64,000 nt of DNA, from the NCBI GenBank assembly GCA_045837725.1, contig JBEWZL010000278.1:248001-312000 (forward strand), given 5' to 3'. Shown piece after piece: positions 57,348 through 64,000 of the stretch. A program made the translations under genes and the position numbers. The notes under the pieces were generated by a model. It had not been told where the DNA came from. It was given only the letters and a program-made list of their open reading frames with translations, and searched no databases. Origin of the DNA: Vermamoeba vermiformis (Eukaryota; Tubulinea; Echinamoebida). Position 1 is the first letter of the stretch. Each line of letters begins with the position of its first letter.

Positions 57348-58676
57348 ATGACCTCGCGTAAGAGACAGTACGAAGTGTGGCCATCAAATAATCGCTTTTA
57401 CTGCGATGGTCGCTGTCTCTCGGGACCAGATCGCAAGGCTTTTGTTGGCACCATCTTGTTTTTCATCATTCCCAAGCCTGTAGTGCTCGCCATTATGTAT
57501 GTATTTAATTATATTTATTGATGATGTTATAATTGCCGGATAAATCATTCCAATAATGTAAATTACTAATTATTAATTTAAATAATTCAGAATCCCGAGT
57601 TTGATGACCTTTCTGCCTTACGCGTGGATATTGTACATATTCGATTCATTAATATGGATTCAAGTGCTTGTATTTTTATTTATAGCGGGTTGTATGGACC
57701 CTGGCATTATTCCTCGCCGTCCAGATCCTGTATCAGGCTCGGATGGTACGTTGTAGCGAATCAATAGAATAGATATGGAAATTATGCTCATACATTAGGA
57801 TTACCAACGATAATTCTACGACTATAGTGCGGTAGATATCGATTTAATATCAATTTTAAATATTAATACTAACTTACCCAAGACAAATGTTCACCGCGAT
57901 TCCGTGATGAATACAGCACTATATTAATGACTAATATCACATATATGATAGACAATCCATTTGCTTTTGAAGACAAGCGACCTCCGCCATTCAAAACAGT
58001 GACCGTGAATACTGTCAAGATGCAGATGAAATACTGTGGTACGTGCCTTGCATCCTTACACCTTATCTTATAGATACTACACGTACTGGTATCTCAAATT
58101 TCAGTTCGCTATTATCCGAACAGCGGATGTATCTCGTGTACTGAGCTCCGTTATATTCCAGACACGTGCAACATCTATCGCCCCCCGCGCACCGTGCACT
58201 GCGGCATATGCAACAACTGCGTCGATCGCTTCGACCACCACTGCCCTTGGATCGGCAACTGCGTGGGCAAGCGCAACTACCGCTACTTCTTGTGGTTCGT
58301 GACCATGGCGCTGCTGAACATTGTGTGGGTGATGGCCCTCGCTGCGACCGATCTGGGTCTGCGACTAGTGGCGAGTGGGCTGTCAGGTCTGGATGCCTTT
58401 GTGGACATTGTGCTGTCCAATCCCACCGACATACTCGTCATCCTCTACACACTCGTCGCGGGGGGATTCGTGGCCGTGCTGTTCTTCTTTCACCTCTACT
58501 TGGTGTCGCAGGGCATCACCACCAACGAGCAGATTAAGAAGCTCTACAAGGGCAAGAAGAACCCGCACACGCACGGCTGTTGTCGCAACTGGGCCCACTT
58601 GTTCTGCGCGCCTGCCTATCCCAGCGCCATTGCACCGCGCGACTACGTGCCACTCGCTGGCGACACCGCCGTGTAG
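57348..58676 (+). CDS. DHHC protein S-acyltransferase (ZDHHC9/14/18-like)
   Basis: DHHC enzymes palmitoylate proteins at Golgi or plasma membranes. Exon 1 encodes [19 protein letters not shown], the N-terminal signature of the ZDHHC9/14/18/Erf2 branch, then membrane segments. Later exons carry [13 protein letters not shown], then [34 protein letters not shown] and [12 protein letters not shown]. The catalytic DHHC is intact. The TTxE-like motif reads ITTNEQIK. Joining KYC to DTC requires a 122-nt intron (58040-58161). The nearer acceptor (about 58104) would insert about 19 residues and is less likely. The terminal part has a Cys/His-rich [12 protein letters not shown] segment. It could act on HAP2's Cys cluster among others, a speculative link. 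Confidence 0.88.
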
Positions 58677-58766
58677 CTGTGACGAGGTGCTTGTGAATTG
58701 TAAATAAGACAACGTTTTTATTAAAAAAAAACACTTGTATAGCAGCACTAGACTACTTAGTTCGAT

Positions 58767-61631
58767 TTAATAACGTCCTTGCAAGATGGCTTCAATCGAC
58801 TGTTGCAACATGGGCACGAATCCCTCGGCATTGGTCTTGCAGCACATGACTGCTTTGTTGCCCTCGAACAAGAACTCCACCAACATCAACAAGTCGTTCA
58901 TCAAGCGCACGGACATGTACACGTACTCCTTGCCGTTGTCGGGGTTTCTGCTCTTGGCAATGAAGAACACGTTGAAGGACTCGAGCTTCTGCAGCAAGAG
59001 GTGCACATCGCTGGTGTAGAGCTGTTGCACTTCAGTCGTCTTCTCGCTGCTAATGCTGCGCCACATGTCCAAGTACGCGCCCTTGTCGAGTCTGCCGTTC
59101 TCAGTGAACACGACGTGCAAGCTGAGCGGAATGTTGAAGAAGAAGCGCACACCGGCATTGACTGCCACACCAGCTTGAATGTAGTTGGCGAGACCAGCAC
59201 CGGGCACATTGGAGGTGTTGCACTTGAAGCTGTAGTCGATCGATTGACCGGGCATCAAAGTCAGCTGCGGGTTCTCCACAGCAGGTGCGAGATTGAAGAT
59301 GTTCTTGTTGAACTTGAGCACAAAGTTGCTCATCGGTGCTTGGCTCTGATTGATCAGCGTGCTCTCTAACACCACTTCACCGTTGCGGCGCACAAATGCA
59401 GCGCGAATTTCAAGGCCTTGACCCTGACTAGCAGCGAGCACGACACTCTTCTCGACACCCTTGCTGGGAGCAGTGCCCATCAAGAAGGACAGATCATCGC
59501 CCAACAGATTGACGGGCTGTTGTGGCACGACGCCAGTTCTGGGCAGGGACTGATTGACCTCTTCCATGTCAAAGATCGCTTCTTCCTTAGCGCGGCGACT
59601 CTTCTTCTTGGCACTGCCGTCACCTCCAGCAGCACGACGCTTCTGCACATTGCGCATCTTGGGCACAAAGGTCTCAGCAGGGCGGTGATAGACTGAAGCG
59701 AGAGTGCTGATGTTGTTGATCAGCTCGTCGAGCACTGATTGGTCCAAGTAGTGGCTGTCATCGCGGATCAGAGGCTTCTCGGCCAACACGACCTTCTTGG
59801 CAGCCTCAGCATTGGTGGCCAAGAGACGCCAGTAGAGGAAGCCTCTGTCGCGGAGATCAGGATTGTCGCACTCTTGCGTGGCAATCTTGAGCACGGACTC
59901 GACCAGCTGTTGCGTGCTCTTGGGACGGCGCAAGAAGAGCTTCACAACTGCAGTCAAGAGCTGCAATTGCACGGCCACGGGCTCGTCTTTGAAGCTCTCG
60001 GCGAATGTTTGCAACAATTCAGCGGCGTTGTCAATGCGATCAGCGTACTCGCCAATGATCCAGATCATCGAGGCCTTGGCTTCAGGCTCGTCCAAGGACT
60101 CCAAGTTCTCGCACAGCGTGGAGATGATGCTCTCGTATCTGTTGGGGTACTTGCGGAAGATGTCCTTGATGACAATGATCGTCTCTTGCACCACGTAGTT
60201 CACTTTGGTCTCGGTCTTGATCAGCTCCAGCAGCACGTGCACGCACTTCTCAGCGGCCTTCTCGAGCTTGATGGCGCAGCGACCAATAGCGCGCACAGCC
60301 TTGCGCACAAACTCAACGTCCACTTCAGAGGCGTACTCTTTGAACTCGAGCAGCACTTGATCGATGTTCTTCTCGTTGGCCAGCATGATCATAATCTCCA
60401 ACTTCTCCATCTTCACGTAGATAGGGTCGTTGTACTTGCAGAAGAAGACGCGCATCTCGTTCTGCAGCACCGTGGGTCGTTTCTGCAAGATGAGAGCAAT
60501 GTTGCGCAGTGCCACGTACTGGATCTCGGGCTCCTTGGAGAGCAAGGTGACGAGTGGAGGACCCAACTTCTTGCAAATGTTGCGCACGACATCTTGATTG
60601 CTGATCGAGTCGAGGTACTTCATGAGCACGCGAATCGAGGACAGCACCACGGCACTGTTCGCGTGTTGCAGACGAGGCGCCACTCGTTCAGCAATGGTCT
60701 CAGCCTCGCGCTCATCGACTGGCGTGTAGCGAGAGAGGGCATTGAGGATGTAGGCCTGACCCCATTCAGTGCACTCGTCCAGCGCTGCCAACAACTTGCT
60801 GAGATTGCTGCGGTTCACTGAAAACACTTCCACACTCGAAATTTCATCGATTTCACTGAGCGCAGCGACAGCGTTAGCCACCACCATGGGATTGCTGTCA
60901 GCTAACAACTCGCGCAGCATTTCTAAGAAACCTTGTTCCTCAGCCAGCGAGGGGTTGATGTCGAACAGCTTGGCCACGCAGATGGCTGCTGTCTTCAACA
61001 CGTACGGATCTCGGTCCTGAACTCGGGTAAGCGCGTGATTGGTGGAGCAATTTCAGTATTGTTACGTACGCGAAGGGCTTTGCGCAAGGGCTCGCAAAGA
61101 TACTCGACGATCTTGTCAACACGGATGCAACCCATGGTACGGATGGCAAGAGCACGAATAAGGGGGTTGGGGTCTTCCGAATCCTACTCAATATAGTTAA
61201 TATTGTATTACACGGGTACCGAATGTATTTAAGAACGGGACGCCAATTTTCAAAAAAAAAAATAAATGAAAAAATTAACCGAGTTATTTGAAAATTACCT
61301 TGACGAATGTGTTAACGGCCAAAATTGCGCGGTCAGGTTGAGTCTTGGCATAATTCATCAAATAGAGATACACCAATTTTTTGAGTTCGAGATTGTTAGT
61401 TTGAATGCAATTTAAAACGTCGGTGAACAGGCCAGAGACATCTTTGCCAACAGTCATAGCAGCAATGACCTTTTTAACTGCATCTTTCTTCTTGTCTTCT
61501 TTGAAGCTGTTCAGCTCTTCTTTGAGCTCGAACATCTCACCTGCAGATCAAGTTAGTTCACACTGCCCCATGAACAGTGCGTATTAAACAGTACCCTTCT
61601 TGGTGGGATTGAAATATTTAGAGTCAGTCAT
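58767..61631 (-). CDS. AP1B1: AP-1/AP-2 beta adaptin
   Basis: This is the large beta subunit of clathrin adaptors, working at trans-Golgi or endocytic coats. Four exons: [13 protein letters not shown], then [49 protein letters not shown], and one long exon from about 61016. The trunk shows the beta-adaptin signatures [64 protein letters not shown] and [14 protein letters not shown]. The hinge is short, with [10 protein letters not shown]. The ear follows, ending EAILQGRY. A canonical LLNLD clathrin box is not seen in the short hinge; [12 protein letters not shown] is the nearest. AP-1 and AP-2 cannot be told apart here, and many protists share one beta chain. Confidence 0.93.
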
Positions 61632-61782
61632 TGCTCCTCTTGTGCTGTGTGCAAGTTCTACGTCAGTAAAGAATGACGCAAAGATTTTTATCAATTTTTC
61701 ACACCCGAACATTTGTTCCCGAACCAGAGTGGACCCCGAATTGAACTCCCCGAACATAACGTCAATGTCGTGTTTATTCGTT

Positions 61783-63016
61783 CTAATACGGACGATCGCG
61801 TCGCTCACGACGTCTGTCGCTGTACCCTGTTCCCCCGCTGGGATAGTTCCCTGAGGCCCCAAAGTCACGTGGCACATCGGTGGAGTGATCGGAGGGCCGT
61901 ACAGCACTGCATCGCTGACACCTGTCACGCTTGGAGAAGTTGAAGTGTCCGCACCTGTCAAGTCACATCAGCACGGAGATGACACGAGCACCACACAATG
62001 TACGTACTTGGGGTCCGGACAGTGCCAGTCAGCACCGCGACGACGCGTGTCATCCGCAGCACTGTGTCGCGTGTCAGAGGGGCGATAGGACGGTCGTTCA
62101 TATTGGATGTAATCGCGGCCCTCACTGCTGCGCTGATTGTACTCTGTGCCGTAGTCACGTGACTCGCTACCCTGTCCGTCTGATCACGGCGCTCTGATCA
62201 CGTGACGCACTCTGATCACGTGGTGCGTGACACAAGTGACACTCAGTGCGCCAAGAGAAATTCAGATTCTTGCAGCCATTGGGATTGTTGCAGATCCAGT
62301 CTCCGTCGCGCTTTTCTGGCGGTCCCCCTCTGCGACCTGTTGGGTGCAAAATAACTGTATTTAGGACCCACATTATGTACAGATGTTACGTAGGAGTGCT
62401 GAGTCGTCTCTCAAGATTGCAAGAGAGTTCAGATCAAGTCGGGTAATTTTCGAAGAGAAAAATAATAATAAATAATTGAAAATAATATGAGGTCATAGTA
62501 ATTACTTGAATATTGTTCCCTATCACGTCTACCATGCCCGCCAGAGGATGACCTATCATCCCTGCCTCTCCGGTCAGATCTGTCACTTGACTCCCCTCGC
62601 CCACCATAACCATAGTCTGCACCGTGGGACCGCGCTCTTGCAGGCTCATGATAGCCACCGTTACTGTAACCTGCATTGTTGTTGTTGTTGGGATAACTCG
62701 GGGCACTCGATGCGGGTAGGGTGCTCTGAGGGCCCAACTGCTGCACCTGTTGCAGTGCTAGCAGCAAGTTCAAAGCTTGAGGACTCTGCGCGATGAGTGA
62801 CGCGACTTGAGTGAGATCGAGCTGCGGTGTTGCTGCTGGCACCGTGGGTATACCGTACGCCGTGGTATTGGCGCTGTTGTCCGCTGCATATGCACTGTAC
62901 GATGTGTTACTGCCGCTATTATTATTAGTGCTAGTATTATTGGTCCCTCGTGCATAATCCTGGTTATAATACTCGCGAGATGAGCTGTAGGAGTGTTGAT
63001 CTGAATAATTACTCAT
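61783..63016 (-). CDS. RNA-binding protein with two RanBP2-type zinc fingers (FUS/ZRANB2-like)
   Basis: RanBP2-type fingers of this class bind single-stranded GGU-containing RNA, as in ZRANB2 and FUS/TAF15. The N-terminus is a Tyr/Ser/Asn-rich prion-like region ([19 protein letters not shown]), then Arg/Gly/Asp-rich sequence. After an intron of about 190 nt, finger 1 reads [24 protein letters not shown]. Finger 2 spans an intron: [23 protein letters not shown]. The end is an [10 protein letters not shown] tail (stop at 61783). To link the two fingers in frame, either a 31-nt intron (62180-62210) or a frame change must be assumed. No RRM is present. FUS-like by layout only. Confidence 0.7.
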
Positions 63017-63134
63017 GTTCAGCTCGTTGATCGTGTGATATGGGTGATAGATATGCTAATGAGATATATATACAATTAATTCTACGACGTGAATTGATTC
63101 GCGTGGTGTTGTTCACTTGACAGGCACTATTAAA

Positions 63135-63269
63135 ATGACTCGATGGCGCAGTAATCAAATCGAACCCAAGCCCGCGTCCTTCACTGAATACCACGTCCAC
63201 CACTTTCACGAGATTCAATCCCTGATTCAATTAGGGGATCCGACAGCATTCGTTTTGGTGAACAAATAA
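63135..63269 (+). CDS. Possible small protein gene, 44 codons or spliced
   Basis: An ATG at 63135 opens a 44-codon frame (MTRWRSNQIEPKPASFTEYHVHHFHEIQSL...) with a non-random, coding-like composition. It is divergent from the zinc-finger gene (118 bp), in keeping with local architecture. Alternatively a GTGAAC donor at about 63258 and an acceptor at about 63310 would extend it to a stop near 63383 (RPNSYVARAAL). No family is recognised. It could also be the first exon of a longer gene running off the right edge. Confidence 0.35.
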   Translation: MTRWRSNQIEPKPASFTEYHVHHFHEIQSLIQLGDPTAFVLVNK

Positions 63270-63384
63270 CAAAGGTTGTTTTGGGAGCTCATTTCCTTCC
63301 TGACTGATGCAGAGGCCAAATAGTTATGTTGCGCGAGCTGCGCTAAGGGTGTGGTCAGTTGTCACTAACCAGTGCCGCTAGCCA

Positions 63385-64000
63385 ATGGATGGTTCGCCGT
63401 GAAGCAGGGAAGAGTACTTGACCATCAACTCCGCCACTGAGGAGGTGGGAGGTCTCGAGCCATAGCAGGAAGAGTCGTTGTCACTCGCACCAGCGGCGAC
63501 TTGTCTATCAGCAGCGGTACTCCATCACCTTCCCGACGCGTCGTCAGAGATGAGCTCCAGCAGTGTTTGCTGGGGGCGTAGTGACGCTATCCAACAACGG
63601 TGGAGTGTGCAACTGCCGGATGCATCATCAACCAACGAACTCCAGTCCCTGTCATTGTTGGGGATTGGTGACGCTATCCAACAACGGTGGAGTGTGCAAC
63701 TACCGGAGCATCATCAACCAACGAGCTCCAGTCCCTGTCACTCGACAATAGCACGCTGAGCTTGTCCAGCAGCAATTCCGTGTCCTTGCCGCTCCCTTGG
63801 GCAGTCAGTTACCGCACTACCTCTGCATTACAATTCCAAACCACTCCCGACCTCACAGCACCGCTCAACAGTAACTTTGCCATTCCAGTGACTGTCACCA
63901 AGACTACGAATGCGTTCTTGTTGACTACCAACTTGCACTTCCAATCTTCCGAGTTTTGACGTGGATTGCCTTTCGGTTTGTAGTGCGCAAGGTGAGTTAA
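63385..64000. other. Unassigned right end with tandem repeat and a terminal donor-like site
   Basis: No product is recognised. A Ser/Thr-rich frame (SLDNSTLSLSSSNSVSLPLP to SSEF) ends at 63959. All three plus frames are fairly open near the edge. AAG|GTGAGT at about 63990 looks like a splice donor, which suggests an exon of a plus-strand gene continuing beyond the window. Confidence 0.35.
63581..63740 (+). repeat. 87-nt tandem repeat, two units plus an eroded third
   Basis: Units start at 63581 and 63668, each opening GTGACGCTATCCAACAACGG. Unit 2 is one base shorter (GGATGCATC versus GGAGCATC). A more diverged partial unit precedes them at about 63530-63580. The period is 29 codons and the region stays open in more than one frame, so it may be coding, but I cannot assign a frame. 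Confidence 0.7.

Noticed and set aside
58104-58161. Coding extension [13 protein letters not shown] in the DHHC protein
   Set aside because: Using the later acceptor gives the standard [13 protein letters not shown] motif, so this stretch is better read as intron.
59739-60821. 360-codon open frame on the plus strand
   Set aside because: It is the exact antisense of the long beta-adaptin exon; its His/Leu/Val-rich composition is typical of a shadow frame.

Overview
This is nuclear DNA of a compact, intron-rich microbial eukaryote. I support 28 protein-coding genes with recognisable or describable products, plus one possible small gene. Most are interrupted by short introns (about 40-65 nt, a few 100-265 nt) with GTAAGT/GTACGT-type donors and a TACTAAC/CTAAC/TTAAC-like branch sequence often only 8-20 nt before the acceptor AG. 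Intergenic gaps are mostly 50-350 bp. The gene set (HAP2 gamete fusogen, coronin, calcineurin A, OCRL-type phosphatase, MGAT1, RFWD3, a Fanconi E-like protein, mitochondrial formyltransferase, PPR protein) suits a free-living, mitochondriate, sexual unicellular eukaryote. An amoebozoan or obazoan is my guess from gene content only; I cannot fix the lineage.

Layout, left to right: NOC3 (+, 5' end cut), CLPTM1 (-), condensin II CAP-D3 (+), an unknown membrane protein (-), an unknown small membrane protein (+), OCRL/INPP5B (-), a membrane-anchored SMP-like protein (+), a mitochondrial PPR protein (-), coronin (+), nitrobindin (-), HAP2 (+), peroxisomal ABCD transporter (-), METTL25 (+), FANCE-like (-), RFWD3 (+), MGAT1 (-), RELCH (+), UPF3 (-), MTFMT (+), calcineurin A (+). 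A 3.2 kb gene-free repeat island follows (about 46.3-49.5 kb). Then come MFAP1 (-), ethanolamine kinase (+), SYF2 (-), RPN13 (+), a Myt1/Wee1 kinase (+), a DHHC acyltransferase (+), AP-1/2 beta adaptin (-), a two-zinc-finger RanBP2-type RNA-binding protein (-), and an ambiguous repeat-bearing right end.

Three things stand out. First, the first 19 genes alternate strand without a break, so nearly every gene shares a short divergent promoter with one neighbour and a short convergent 3' gap with the other. Some divergent pairs are functionally matched: FANCE-like/RFWD3 both belong to interstrand-crosslink repair. Second, three families of short palindromes are scattered through introns and exons alike, above all between 27 and 46 kb: TGACACGTGTCA (14 exact copies), GTTCASTGAAC, and CArG/MEF2-like A/T boxes. 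Third, the repeat island holds a diverged direct repeat and a 19-nt GTCC/GGAC minisatellite in both orientations, next to two tRNA-like B boxes. E2F-type sites lie upstream of the two clearest cell-cycle genes, CAP-D3 and the Myt1-like kinase.

No tRNA, rRNA, CRISPR or intact transposon was seen. Exon limits are read by eye from splice consensus and frame continuity, so individual junctions may be wrong.
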